A stretch of DNA of 64,000 nucleotides from JABDKH01 sp963768565 (GCA_963768565.1 CAVYIO010000038.1:1-64000); one strand, 5' to 3'; positions 54,159-63,157 are shown, numbered from the stretch's first letter. Notes: generated from the letters alone by a model not told the origin. Numbers and translations: made by a program.

Positions 54159-55181
54159 ATGGACTGGCTTAACCCGACATATCTCGCGGCCCTGTCGATA
54201 ATCCCTGCCGTCATCCTGCTGATGGCCTGGGCGGCTATGTCTCGAAAGTCGGCATACAAGCGTCTCGGCGATCCGGTCCTGATTGAAAAGTTGGCGTCTG
54301 CGATCAGTCCTCGCCGCCGACGCTGGAAAAGCGGACTCCTGATCTGTGCAGTCACGTTGCTGGCGCTTGCGCTGGCGGGGCCCAGATTCGGAACCAAACT
54401 TCGAGAGGTGAAACGCGAGGGTGTCGATATCATTTTCGCTCTCGATGTATCGCTGTCCATGCAGGCACGCGACATCGCTCCCAACCGACTTGACCGCTCT
54501 AAGAACGAACTCAAAAAGTTGCTGGACGAATTGAGAGGCGACCGCGTAGGGCTGGTGCTGTTCGCCGGTGACGCCTTCATTCAGTGTCCATTGACCACCG
54601 ACTATGCTGCGGTTCGTCTGTTTCTGGACGTCGCGAACCCTCGGCTCATCCCGACGCCCGGCACCGATTTCGGAGGCGCCCTTCAAATGGCTCTGCAGGC
54701 GTTCAAGAGTCAAGCCCATGACGCCGACAAGGACCGCACGAAGGTACTTCTTTACGTATCCGACGGAGAAAATCACGTCGGATCGATTGCCGAGATAAGA
54801 TTGAAGGCACAGGAAGAGGGCGTGATCATTTTTACTGCCGGGGCAGGAGAAACCGAGGGCGTACCGATTCCACTGGCCCGGGACCGCATAAATCCTGGTT
54901 ATAAGAAGGACCGTGAGGGACGAGTCGTGATGACGGCACTGGAGGAAGGCCCGCTGCAAGAGCTCGCCGGCGATGGGGCCTACTTCCGTATCGCGAAAAC
55001 ATCGAGCTCACTGAACAAAATAATATCTTCGCTCGAACGTTTGGAACGAACGGAATTCGCTCGTGAGGAGTTTGAGGAATACGACGAGAAATTCCAGTGG
55101 CCTCTGGCGCTGGCATGCCTCTTCCTCATTGGCGAGGTCATGTTGCGCGACAAGTCCGTTAACTCTCTCCCGCAGGTATGA
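54159..55181 (+). CDS. batB: BatB, VWA domain membrane protein
   Basis: A 340-residue membrane protein. Transmembrane segments at about 10-25 (LAALSIIPAVILLMAWAAM) and 55-75, then a VWA domain with VDIIFALDVSLSMQARDIAP (MIDAS), GDRVGLVLFAGDAFIQCPLT, PGTDFGGALQMALQAFKSQA and TKVLLYVSDGENHVGSIAEI. The C-terminus has another hydrophobic segment (WPLALACLFLIGEVMLRDKS). batC overlaps its end by four bases. Confidence 0.93.
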   Translation: MDWLNPTYLAALSIIPAVILLMAWAAMSRKSAYKRLGDPVLIEKLASAISPRRRRWKSGLLICAVTLLALALAGPRFGTKLREVKREGVDIIFALDVSLSMQARDIAPNRLDRSKNELKKLLDELRGDRVGLVLFAGDAFIQCPLTTDYAAVRLFLDVANPRLIPTPGTDFGGALQMALQAFKSQAHDADKDRTKVLLYVSDGENHVGSIAEIRLKAQEEGVIIFTAGAGETEGVPIPLARDRINPGYKKDREGRVVMTALEEGPLQELAGDGAYFRIAKTSSSLNKIISSLERLERTEFAREEFEEYDEKFQWPLALACLFLIGEVMLRDKSVNSLPQV

Positions 55182-55831
55182 AAGCGACCTGGCTACTACT
55201 GATTGCACTGGCAGTGTCGCCTCCGTCTGACGGGGACGGCCGCGAGGGGAACGACTACTTCCGTGAAGGCAAATATCGGGAAGCCGCTGACGCCTACCTG
55301 GCAGCGCTGGATGCACTGGGTCCCGACGCAGCGGCTGACGTGCAGGCGTCGCTTCTGAACAATCTCGGCGCTTCGCTCTACCGGATGGAGGATTACGAGA
55401 CCGCCCTGCAGGCTTTCGTCCGGTCGCTTTCGGTCGCCGACACTCCGGCCGATCGAAGTCGGGCTGCCTACAACGCCGGCAATGCTGCGTATCGTCAGGA
55501 TAACCTGAACGCGGCACTGTCGTTCTTCAAGCAGGCCCTGCTGGAGGACGGACTCAACGACAGCGCCAGATACAACTTCGAGTTCGTTCGCCGACGAGTG
55601 AAGGATGACCAGCCGCAACAGCAGGAAGACAGTGGTGGAAAGGTCGAACCGTCCGAATATGCGAAAGCTCTGAAGCGGCAAGCGGAAGAACTGGTGGCCA
55701 AAAAGCAGTACCGGCTAGCCCACAGTCTGATGCTGGACGGCCTGCGGGTCGACGAAACCGTGCGTGCGTTTCAGGACTTCATTGGTCGTACCGGCAACAT
55801 TGCGGACATAGATCAACCCCAGGATTCATGA
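55178..55831 (+). CDS. batC: BatC, tetratricopeptide protein
   Basis: A 217-residue secreted protein with a short signal peptide (ATWLLLIALAVSPPSDG). TPR units include DYFREGKYREAADAYLAALD, NNLGASLYRMEDYETALQAF, AAYNAGNAAYRQDNLNAALS and DGLNDSARYNFEFVRRRVKD. It matches BatC-type proteins, which end the VWA part of the operon and may mediate protein contacts in the periplasm. It overlaps genes on both sides (ATGA). Confidence 0.85.
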   Translation: MKATWLLLIALAVSPPSDGDGREGNDYFREGKYREAADAYLAALDALGPDAAADVQASLLNNLGASLYRMEDYETALQAFVRSLSVADTPADRSRAAYNAGNAAYRQDNLNAALSFFKQALLEDGLNDSARYNFEFVRRRVKDDQPQQQEDSGGKVEPSEYAKALKRQAEELVAKKQYRLAHSLMLDGLRVDETVRAFQDFIGRTGNIADIDQPQDS

Positions 55832-56409
55832 TGCGTCTGCTCATCTCACTGGCGGCAGTCATACTCGCCGTCGTGCCTGCAGTGTCGGGACAGTCCCCCG
55901 AGCGTGCGTTTCACGACGGGGCGCGGGTCTATGTTGATGGCAAACTGGCGGAGGCGGGCGAAATAGTGGCCGGCGGCCTGGCCGAGTTTCCGACCGATCC
56001 GAAGCTCCTCGCTCTGAACGCACTCATTGAGCAGGAGAAGGAGCGCCAGCAACAGTCCGGAGAGGGCAACTCCGAGCAACAGGAGCAGGAACAGAACCAG
56101 GACCAGGAGTCCCAGCAAAATCAATCCGGTAATGAAGAGGACCCTTCGCAGGATGAGTCCGGCGAAGGCGAACAGAAGCAAGAGGAGGAGCAGCAGGGGG
56201 AGGGAGAACCGGATCCCCAGGAACCTTCCGAAGAGCAACAGCCGGACGACCGCGAACAGCAAAGCGTGGAGGCCGGAGAAAACCAGGATCAACTGAGCCG
56301 CGCCCAGGCCATCCGCATATTGCAGGCACTTCAGAACGAGGAAGAGGAACTGCTGCGCGAAGTGCAGAAGATCAAGGGCCGGCCTCGTCGAGTAGAAAAG
56401 GACTGGTAG
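55828..56409 (+). CDS. Secreted Gln/Glu-rich low-complexity protein of the Bat operon
   Basis: A 193-residue protein. A signal peptide (LISLAAVILAVVPAVSG) and a single TPR-like unit (RAFHDGARVYVDGKLAEAGE) are followed by a strongly acidic Gln/Glu-rich region at about 70-150. It ends with a helix (AIRILQALQNEEEELLREVQ). The final helix and tail with RPRRVEKDW occur also at the end of BatC proteins, so it may be a second BatC-like protein. Base composition is biased by the repeats. Function is unknown. Confidence 0.75.
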   Translation: MMRLLISLAAVILAVVPAVSGQSPERAFHDGARVYVDGKLAEAGEIVAGGLAEFPTDPKLLALNALIEQEKERQQQSGEGNSEQQEQEQNQDQESQQNQSGNEEDPSQDESGEGEQKQEEEQQGEGEPDPQEPSEEQQPDDREQQSVEAGENQDQLSRAQAIRILQALQNEEEELLREVQKIKGRPRRVEKDW

Positions 56410-58313
56410 TGACGATATTTATGGTGGGGACCGGTATTCGGAGAAATTCCAGAAGGATGGTGACATCCTGCTGGCTGTCACTCGTCATCCAGGGCGCCTT
56501 CTTTGTAAACCTGGCCGCTCAGGATCTGTCCGTTCGCGCATCTGTCAGTGAGACTACCATCGGCGTCGAAGAGACGCTGACGTACACGTTGGAGGTTAGC
56601 GGTCAGTCGATTCCAGAGATACCCTCTCCCAGCGCGCCCGAGACCGACGGGCTGGTACTCACGAACCGGTTCCCGTTCACATCCCAGAACATGTCAATCA
56701 CGAACGGCCGCGTGCAGCAGAGCATTGGTTTCAATTGGACGTACAAGCCCGTTCGAGAAGGCATAGCGCGATTTGAGTCGGTCGAAATTGAGATCGGTGG
56801 CAAGGCGTATCGAGCACCGGGAATCAATGTTACGGTTGTTGCGCAGGCGCAACGCCCGCCGCGGGCGCAGAGGAGGAATCCGTTCCTGATCGATCCGTTC
56901 GGTCGCCAGCAGCCACCTCCGCAAGAGGACGCTCAGATCTCGGATCGAGACATGTTCATTCGGGCATCACCGAGTAAACGCCAGGCCTATCAAAATGAGC
57001 AGCTTACAATTGAATACGCCCTTTTCTTTCGGTCGGGTATTCAGTTGAGACAAAGCCGGCTTGCCGATTCGTGGGATGCTGAAGGCTTCTGGCGTGAAGA
57101 ACTTGAAATAGAGTCGCGACCCATCCCCAAGACCGTAGTCGTAGATGGTCTCCGATACAACACGATCATCCTGAAGCGGGTGGCTGTCTTCCCGACGAGA
57201 ACGGGTGAACTCCGCATCGACCCGCTCCGAATCGAGAGCGAGGCATCACCGCCGTTCGGATCGGGTGATCCATTCTTCTCGCTGAGAAACCGATACCAGC
57301 CGGTGCGACTTGCCTCGCCCGCTATCACGATCGATGTGAGGCCATGGCCCGGCAACCCTCCCACGTCGTTTGCCGGAGCGGTCGGCAATTTCACGATTGA
57401 TGCGAATGTAGACAGAACCCGGCTCGACGTGGGCGAATCTGTCCAGGTGACCGCGCGAATCCGAGGATCCGGAAACATCGCGACGCTTGAAGCTCCAGCG
57501 TTCCGGCCACCGGGCGTGTTCGAGGCGTACGATCCGGAGATCGCTACAAGCGTGGACCGCTCGGGAAGCAGCGTGAGAGGAATGAAGACGTTCAGTTATG
57601 TGCTGGTGCCCCGGGCCAATGGCAATTTCGAGATTCCCGGGATCGACTTCAGCTTCCTCGAGCCGTCGTCCGGCGAATACCGGACCATTCGCTCGGATCC
57701 GGCGCCGATTGTTGTGACGGGCACGGCCGGAGTCGAAGCGATCGTCGCGACAACCTCATCCGGGCTGCCGATTGACGACATCGCTCCGCTGAAGCTCGAC
57801 AACGTTGTCTGGACCGCCGCTGGCCGGACGCCGATCCACCGGCAACCGTGGGCATACGTGTTCGGCGCCCTGCCCCTCCTCGGTTTGTTGGGCATCGCTC
57901 TGTGGCAACGGCATAACACGAAGCTGGCTACCGACCTCAAGTTTGCGCGAAATCGCCGTGCACATCCGTTGGCGCGCAAACACTTGAAACGAGCCGAACA
58001 GCTTCTGGCAAATGATGATTTCGCCGCATTCTATGAGGAGACAGAACGGGCGGTTCTGGGGTTTGTCGGAAATCGACTGAATATCGCGGAGATCGGACTC
58101 ACCCGAAATCAACTGATGATTCGACTCAGGGACGTGGGAATTCCGGACGACACGCTCTCGGCTCTTGCCGCCCTGCTCGAAGAATGTGACAGAGCGCGTT
58201 TTGCACCGTCGGCACCGGCAGGAATGACGCCCGAGGATGCACACTCGACGGCCGCGTCCCTCATCGTCTCGATTGATCAATCAGTGGCAAACCACAGGGC
58301 AGTTTCCACGTGA
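56409..58313 (+). CDS. batD: BatD, oxygen-tolerance membrane protein
   Basis: A 634-residue membrane protein of the BatD family. After a signal, Ig-like beta domains follow: VRASVSETTIGVEETLTYTL, LTNRFPFTSQNMSITNGRVQ, FNWTYKPVREGIARFESVEI, RDMFIRASPSKRQAYQNEQL and VDRTRLDVGESVQVTARIRG. A transmembrane segment (YVFGALPLLGLLGIALWQR) at about 485-503 and a cytoplasmic domain (AVLGFVGNRLNIAEIGLTRN) close the protein. The start is a GTG directly overlapping the previous stop. Confidence 0.9.
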   Translation: MTIFMVGTGIRRNSRRMVTSCWLSLVIQGAFFVNLAAQDLSVRASVSETTIGVEETLTYTLEVSGQSIPEIPSPSAPETDGLVLTNRFPFTSQNMSITNGRVQQSIGFNWTYKPVREGIARFESVEIEIGGKAYRAPGINVTVVAQAQRPPRAQRRNPFLIDPFGRQQPPPQEDAQISDRDMFIRASPSKRQAYQNEQLTIEYALFFRSGIQLRQSRLADSWDAEGFWREELEIESRPIPKTVVVDGLRYNTIILKRVAVFPTRTGELRIDPLRIESEASPPFGSGDPFFSLRNRYQPVRLASPAITIDVRPWPGNPPTSFAGAVGNFTIDANVDRTRLDVGESVQVTARIRGSGNIATLEAPAFRPPGVFEAYDPEIATSVDRSGSSVRGMKTFSYVLVPRANGNFEIPGIDFSFLEPSSGEYRTIRSDPAPIVVTGTAGVEAIVATTSSGLPIDDIAPLKLDNVVWTAAGRTPIHRQPWAYVFGALPLLGLLGIALWQRHNTKLATDLKFARNRRAHPLARKHLKRAEQLLANDDFAAFYEETERAVLGFVGNRLNIAEIGLTRNQLMIRLRDVGIPDDTLSALAALLEECDRARFAPSAPAGMTPEDAHSTAASLIVSIDQSVANHRAVST

Positions 58314-59068
58314 GAAACATCCTCGCATCCGTTCTTGTGGCACTGGCCTTTTCAACGCCGCTTGCGGCTCAGACCGACGAGGCCGCACGTCTGCTCGAGG
58401 AGGGTAATCGCCTCTTCCGCGAGGGCAACTTCGAACAGGCCCGGATGGCCTACGAGGAGGTGACAGGCCTCGGTGTCGAGAGTGGAAACGTCTACTACAA
58501 CCTGGGGAACGCGTATTTCCGGCTGGACCGACTTGGAAAAGCGATGCTGAACTATCAGCGGGCATTTCGCTACTTCCCGAAGGATGTCGCATTGACTCAC
58601 AATATGGATCTGGTCAGATCGCGTTCGCGAGATCAGCTTTCGGTCCTGCCCAAACCGGTCTGGGCCAAATGGTGGAACGGCTTCGTCGATGCGGTCGGCC
58701 TGAGACGTCTTTTCTGGCTGGCTGTGGTCGCGTGGCTTGCAGGCCTGGCCCTGTTCGGGCGACGACTGCATCTTGGAACGATTCCAACGGCAGCAAGAAG
58801 GCTGGCCATCGTTCTGGTGGTCGCTGGAGGGCTGGCCGGCGCCGGAGCCGTAGCCACTTCTGCCGCCCGATCGGACAACGTGTCGGCTGTCGTTACGGCC
58901 GATCGCGCTGACGTCCGCGAGGAGCCGTCCAACAGCAGCAGGGTCGTCATCGTCGTTCATGAAGCGCTTGTCGTGGATATTCTCAGGAACGACGGCGACC
59001 TGATACAGGTACGCTTGCCGAACGGAATCACCGGATTCGTCGAGCCCGGATCGATCGAGACCATCTAG
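58310..59068 (+). CDS. batE: BatE, TPR and SH3-like membrane protein
   Basis: A 252-residue protein. A signal (NILASVLVALAFSTPLAA), TPR units (EEGNRLFREGNFEQARMAYE, VYYNLGNAYFRLDRLGKAML), two transmembrane segments (LFWLAVVAWLAGLALFG and AIVLVVAGGLAGAGAVAT), and a C-terminal bacterial SH3-like domain (DRADVREEPSNSSRVVIVVH, GDLIQVRLPNGITGFVEPGS). It is the last gene of the Bat operon, overlapping batD by four bases. Confidence 0.9.
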   Translation: MRNILASVLVALAFSTPLAAQTDEAARLLEEGNRLFREGNFEQARMAYEEVTGLGVESGNVYYNLGNAYFRLDRLGKAMLNYQRAFRYFPKDVALTHNMDLVRSRSRDQLSVLPKPVWAKWWNGFVDAVGLRRLFWLAVVAWLAGLALFGRRLHLGTIPTAARRLAIVLVVAGGLAGAGAVATSAARSDNVSAVVTADRADVREEPSNSSRVVIVVHEALVVDILRNDGDLIQVRLPNGITGFVEPGSIETI

Positions 59069-59135
59069 GCCTGTCCGACGTACCGAGTGACTGAATTTCT
59101 TAGATTCCAGCCAGCGGACGCATCACGCACGGATC

Positions 59136-59801
59136 ATGGAACCAGCATTTATCGGACATCATCGTCGTACCGGATGGATAGAGGTCGTATGCGGATCCAT
59201 GTTCAGTGGAAAGACGGAAGAGCTGATCCGCCGGCTCAAGCGCGCCCGTTTTGCCCGTCAGAACGTGGAGATCTACAAGCCGGCTGTTGATTCGAGGTAC
59301 AGCGTCTCCGAAGTCATCTCACACGACGAGAATTCGATTCCGTCGGAGGTGGTCGACAGTGCGGGACAGATTCTGTTGATGGTGGGAAAGGCGGATGTCG
59401 TAGGTATCGACGAGGCGCAGTTCTTCGACGAGGATCTGGTTGACGTGTGCCAGACACTGGCGCAGGATGGCCGGCGCGTTATTGTTGCCGGGCTTGACCA
59501 GGATTATCTGAGGCGCCCGTTTGAACCCATGCCGCAGGTGATGGCGATAGCCGAGTATGTGACGAAGCTGCACGCCGTTTGCGTGATATGCGGCTCACCG
59601 GCAAACCACTCGCAGCGGATTGTAGCTGGCCGATCACGTGTTCTCCTCGGCGCCACCGATGTGTACGAGCCTCGCTGTCGGGACTGCTACGACCCGGAGC
59701 TTTCGGGAAGAATGAGTGATTCCGCCCTCGCGTCCGAGGCGGCTACGGACGACTCGGACGTACCGACGCCTTCAACGACGCCGGAGCCCATGGAGCGCTA
59801 A
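59136..59801 (+). CDS. tdk: Thymidine kinase
   Basis: A type II thymidine kinase of 221 residues that salvages thymidine. It has a P-loop (VCGSMFSGKTEELIRRLKRA), KPAVDSRYSV, VVGIDEAQFFDEDLVDVCQT, VIVAGLDQDYLRRPFEPM (lasso region) and four zinc-binding Cys (CVICGSPA and CRDCYDP). The last 30 residues are a Ser/Thr/Asp/Pro-rich tail without counterpart in the family core. The ATG 59136 is chosen. Confidence 0.93.
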   Translation: MEPAFIGHHRRTGWIEVVCGSMFSGKTEELIRRLKRARFARQNVEIYKPAVDSRYSVSEVISHDENSIPSEVVDSAGQILLMVGKADVVGIDEAQFFDEDLVDVCQTLAQDGRRVIVAGLDQDYLRRPFEPMPQVMAIAEYVTKLHAVCVICGSPANHSQRIVAGRSRVLLGATDVYEPRCRDCYDPELSGRMSDSALASEAATDDSDVPTPSTTPEPMER

Positions 59802-59940
59802 TTGACCCCGTTTCGGGTGTGGGATCCAACCCCTGGCCGACGGGTTCTGCTGGTTGCGCGAGACGAATTCTCCCGCTATGTTCAATGAGCACATGGGCGA
59901 CCGGAGTCAATACAACAATACCTGCCATTCCCGGGTCTGA

Positions 59941-62091
59941 ATGTCCGATACCAAGTACCTCGTTGCCGCTCGAAAGTACCGTCCACAGCGCTTCGATGAG
60001 GTCGTCGCTCAGGAGCATGTCTGCGACACCGTCAAGAACGCGATCGCCCAGAACCGATTGGGGCACGCGTACCTGTTCAGCGGGCCGCGCGGTGTAGGCA
60101 AGACCACCGTCGCGCGCATTCTCGCGAAATCGATCAATTGCACGGCACCGGCGGATGAGCGGGACGGCTCCGAGCCGTGCCTGAAGTGTGAATCCTGTCT
60201 ATCGTTCGCCGAGGGTCGCAACCTCAATGTGATCGAGATCGACGCGGCCTCCAATAACAAAGTGGACGACGTCCGTGAGCTGCGCGACACCGTCAGAATC
60301 CCGCCCCAGGGGGGTCTGAAGAAGGTGTACATCGTGGACGAGGTCCACATGCTCACATCCCAGGCCTTCAACGCGCTCCTGAAGACGCTCGAGGAACCAC
60401 CGCCCTACGTCCTGTTTATTTTCGCGACGACCGAACCCAACAAAGTTCTTCCCACAATCCTCTCTCGATGCCAGCGATTTGATTTCCGTCGAATAGCGGT
60501 GCCCGAGATCGTCGAGCGGCTGGAGCAGATTTGCCAGGAGGAGTCGATCACCGCCGACGAGGCCTCACTGCTGCTCATTGCCCGCAAGGGAGATGGCGCA
60601 CTACGCGACGCACTGTCGGTGTTCGATCAGGCGGTGGCACTGTGCGGCGAAAATGTCACGTACGATGTGCTCGCCGAGGCGTTGGGCGTCGTGGACATTG
60701 AGTTGTTCTTTGAACTGACAAACTATGTGCACGAAAAGAATCCGGCTGGTGTGCTGAACCTCGTACAGGGGATCGTCGCGGCGGGATTCGATTTTCGCGA
60801 GTTCCTGACAGGACTTGCGGAGCACCTGCGCAACCTGTTCGTCGCCGTCACGATGTCCGACACTCGTCTCATCGAGACGGCTGCTGCGACACGGGAACGC
60901 TACGCGGTTGAGGCAGGCAACTTCAATCGTTCGATGCTACTCCGGCTTCTCACCATTGCGTCAGACACCGAAGGAGCGATTCGCAACAGCACGCGGCCGC
61001 GACTGCAGCTAGAACTGGGTCTGTTGAAGATGACGGCCATGGCGGACAGCCTGGACCTGAGGCAGGTCATTCAGAAGATCGACCAGATTCAGGGGGCACC
61101 GGCGGCCCCGGTCACCGGGCAAGAACCAACGGTGCCCACGGTCCTCAAGCCGACGACGCGACCAGCGACGAAGACTCCCGCGACGAAGACTCCAGCGAGA
61201 AAGTCTGCCGCGAAGGCGGCGTCCGTATCCAATGCATTGCCGAACACCCGCAGGGAAGGCACCTCCGCGTCCTCGGCACCGGCAGAACGCCCGACGGAGA
61301 AGCCAGCGGCCGAGACCGCAACGACACCGGCTCCCGAGCAAAAAAAGACTCCTCTAATTCAGCCGGCAGTGGCACCGGTAGCAGAACAGGAAACGGCTCC
61401 GCCGGCCCGGCCGCTCAAGCCCGCCGCCGAGACCGCGACGACACCGGCCCCCGAGCAAAAAAAGACTCCTCTAATTCAGCCGGCAGTGGCACCGGTAGCG
61501 GAACAGGAAACGGCTCCGCCGGCCCAGCCGCTCAAGCCCGCGCCCGCGGAACCGACCGACGCACCGCCCGCCGAATCGACGAAGCCAAAGAAGTCCAGCG
61601 CGCCCGGATTCTTCGACCCGCCCGCGTTGTCGCGCCGTGCTTCGGCCCCGAAAACAAACGGCGGCACAATCGAAGGTTCGGCAGCTCGCTCGACAACGCC
61701 GCTCGCCCCAATTGCAATCGGCGATGCACAGAAAATTTCTGAGTGGCTCCCCTTCGTGATGGCGGTGAAGTCAGACCGGATCCACGTGGGATCACTCCTG
61801 CAACACGCGGCACCCCGTGCCATGTCGGACGGCCATATCGAAATTGACGTCCCGGACGACTTCCACAAAAGGCTCCTGGAGAACCAGCAGGACTTCCTTC
61901 TAAAGCATGCCAGAGGCATCATCGCCGACAGCGTTCGGTCGCTCCGCTTCAGCGTCCAGGCCAGCGTTAAACCTCCATCGGGAGAAACCGCCGAAGATTT
62001 CGACCCGTACGAGTACATGCAGCAGAAGAGGAAAGACAACCCGGTAATACGAGCCATCTTCGATGAGTTCGGCGGCGAACTGGTCTGGTAG
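59941..62091 (+). CDS. dnaX: DNA polymerase III subunits tau (and possibly gamma)
   Basis: The clamp-loader ATPase of 716 residues. Domains I-III (about 1-370): RPQRFDEVVAQEHVCDTVKN, Walker A AYLFSGPRGVGKTTVARILA, zinc Cys (PCLKCESC), KKVYIVDEVHMLTSQAFNAL (Walker B), EEPPPYVLFIFATTEPNKVL and ILSRCQRFDFRRIAV (SRC). A linker at about 385-590 rich in Pro, Ala and Thr follows, with a tandem repeat of 39 residues. The C-terminal domain (WLPFVMAVKSDRIHVGSLLQ) binds the polymerase and helicase. Two in-register slippery sites in the linker could give a shorter gamma form. It is followed by ybaB and recR, a standard order. Confidence 0.94.
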   Translation: MSDTKYLVAARKYRPQRFDEVVAQEHVCDTVKNAIAQNRLGHAYLFSGPRGVGKTTVARILAKSINCTAPADERDGSEPCLKCESCLSFAEGRNLNVIEIDAASNNKVDDVRELRDTVRIPPQGGLKKVYIVDEVHMLTSQAFNALLKTLEEPPPYVLFIFATTEPNKVLPTILSRCQRFDFRRIAVPEIVERLEQICQEESITADEASLLLIARKGDGALRDALSVFDQAVALCGENVTYDVLAEALGVVDIELFFELTNYVHEKNPAGVLNLVQGIVAAGFDFREFLTGLAEHLRNLFVAVTMSDTRLIETAAATRERYAVEAGNFNRSMLLRLLTIASDTEGAIRNSTRPRLQLELGLLKMTAMADSLDLRQVIQKIDQIQGAPAAPVTGQEPTVPTVLKPTTRPATKTPATKTPARKSAAKAASVSNALPNTRREGTSASSAPAERPTEKPAAETATTPAPEQKKTPLIQPAVAPVAEQETAPPARPLKPAAETATTPAPEQKKTPLIQPAVAPVAEQETAPPAQPLKPAPAEPTDAPPAESTKPKKSSAPGFFDPPALSRRASAPKTNGGTIEGSAARSTTPLAPIAIGDAQKISEWLPFVMAVKSDRIHVGSLLQHAAPRAMSDGHIEIDVPDDFHKRLLENQQDFLLKHARGIIADSVRSLRFSVQASVKPPSGETAEDFDPYEYMQQKRKDNPVIRAIFDEFGGELVW
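61340..61347 (+). other. Slippery site in dnaX, first copy
   Basis: Seven A and one G (61340-61347) in codons CAA AAA AAG, which is A AAA AAG in the same register as the E. coli dnaX frameshift site. A shift to the +1 frame meets TAA within four codons, and the -1 frame stays open for about 130 codons. Confidence 0.5.
61457..61464 (+). other. Slippery site in dnaX, second copy
   Basis: The same CAA AAA AAG site occurs exactly 117 bases later in the second repeat copy, with the same +1 stop (TAA) close behind. Confidence 0.5.
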
Positions 62092-62135
62092 GAACGAAGG
62101 ACCGGGACGCACTATACCGAATACCTACAACCGCG

Positions 62136-62474
62136 ATGAATCAAGATTTCAATATGGCCGATATGTTCGGCAAGATGATGGAGATGCAACAGAAGATCTC
62201 CGAGGCACAGGAGGAGCTCGGCAAGAAGTCGGCGACAGTCGAGGCGGGCGGCGGAATGGTTCGCGTTACGGCCAACGGCCTGCAGCGGGTAGTCTCCATC
62301 AAGATCGAGCCGGATGCGGTAGACCCGGAAGATCTTGAATTGCTGGAAGACCTGGTCGTTGCCGGCGTGAACAAAGCGCTCGAGGAGGCCGCCGCTCTGG
62401 CCAAGACCGAGATGGGGAAAGCTGCCGGTGGCATGCTGCCCCCGGGCTTCGATCTGAGTCAGCTCGGCCTCTAG
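62136..62474 (+). CDS. ybaB: YbaB/EbfC family nucleoid-associated protein
   Basis: A 112-residue DNA-binding protein. The N-terminal helix (MFGKMMEMQQKISEAQEELG) and the beta strands (ATVEAGGGMVRVTANGLQRV) followed by IKIEPDAVDPEDLELLEDLV and VAGVNKALEEAAALAKTEM show the family. It lies between dnaX and recR, its usual place. It starts 44 bases after dnaX. Confidence 0.95.
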   Translation: MNQDFNMADMFGKMMEMQQKISEAQEELGKKSATVEAGGGMVRVTANGLQRVVSIKIEPDAVDPEDLELLEDLVVAGVNKALEEAAALAKTEMGKAAGGMLPPGFDLSQLGL

Positions 62475-62489
62475 GCGATCGGCGAATCT

Positions 62490-63134
62490 ATGGCCTTCAC
62501 TTCTGAATCCGTCGAAGCGCTTGTTGATCAACTCAGCAAGCTTCCCACTATCGGTCGCAAGACTGCGCAGCGCCTGGCCGCCTACATCCTCAAGATGTCG
62601 AGGGAGGACGTCGTCCAGATTGCCGAGGCCCTCGTCACCGTCAAGGATCGTGTCCGATTCTGTAGCATCTGTTTTAATGCGACTGACCACGAACCGTGCG
62701 CCATCTGCCAATCCCCCAAGCGCGACCACTCCGTGATTTGCGTTGTCGAAGAAGCCAGCGACGTGAGCGCTCTGGAACGCACCAATGAGTTTCGCGGCGT
62801 CTACCACGTGTTGGGCGGCGCCATCTCGCCACTGGATGGAATCGGACCGGAGGATCTGCGTATTCGCGAGCTGGTTGGCCGTGTTCAGAACTTCGCGACT
62901 TCGGCCCATTCGAGCGATTCCGCCACATCGAGCCTTGAAGTCATCCTGGCGATGAATCCGAATGTCGAGGGTGACACTACCGCGTACTACCTATCTCAAC
63001 TGGTCAAGCCTCTCGGAGCGAGGGTCACCCGCATTGCACGCGGTCTGCCGATCGGTGGCGACCTCGAGTATGCCGACGAGGCAACCCTGTCGCGCGCGAT
63101 GGAAGACAGGCTGACCATGGACACCGACGCCTGA
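62490..63134 (+). CDS. recR: Recombination protein RecR
   Basis: RecR works with RecF and RecO in loading RecA. The 214-residue protein has the helix-hairpin-helix (LSKLPTIGRKTAQRLAAYIL), a four-Cys zinc finger (CSICFNATDHEPCAIC), the Toprim domain (SVICVVEEASDVSALERTNE, YHVLGGAISPLDGIGPEDLR, ILAMNPNVEGDTTAYYLSQL) and the Walker-like C-terminal VTRIARGLPIGGDLEYADEA. It follows ybaB after 15 bases. Confidence 0.96.
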   Translation: MAFTSESVEALVDQLSKLPTIGRKTAQRLAAYILKMSREDVVQIAEALVTVKDRVRFCSICFNATDHEPCAICQSPKRDHSVICVVEEASDVSALERTNEFRGVYHVLGGAISPLDGIGPEDLRIRELVGRVQNFATSAHSSDSATSSLEVILAMNPNVEGDTTAYYLSQLVKPLGARVTRIARGLPIGGDLEYADEATLSRAMEDRLTMDTDA

Positions 63135-63157
63135 GTCGCGAAAGTACGATCCCCATC

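Larger units (their letters stand above)
61309..61542 (+). repeat. Tandem 117-bp repeat (two copies) in the dnaX linker
   Basis: Two almost identical copies with a period of 117 bases (39 codons) at 61309-61425 and 61426-61542. They encode the segments TATTPAPEQKKTPLIQPAVA and PVAEQETAPPARPLKP. Only a few bases differ. The reading frame is kept. Confidence 0.9.

Noticed and set aside
58302..58318. parS-like sequence GTTTCCACGTGAGAAAC
   Set aside because: It has the CACGTG core but extra bases on both arms compared with the parS consensus, and it lies across the batD/batE junction, far from parAB.
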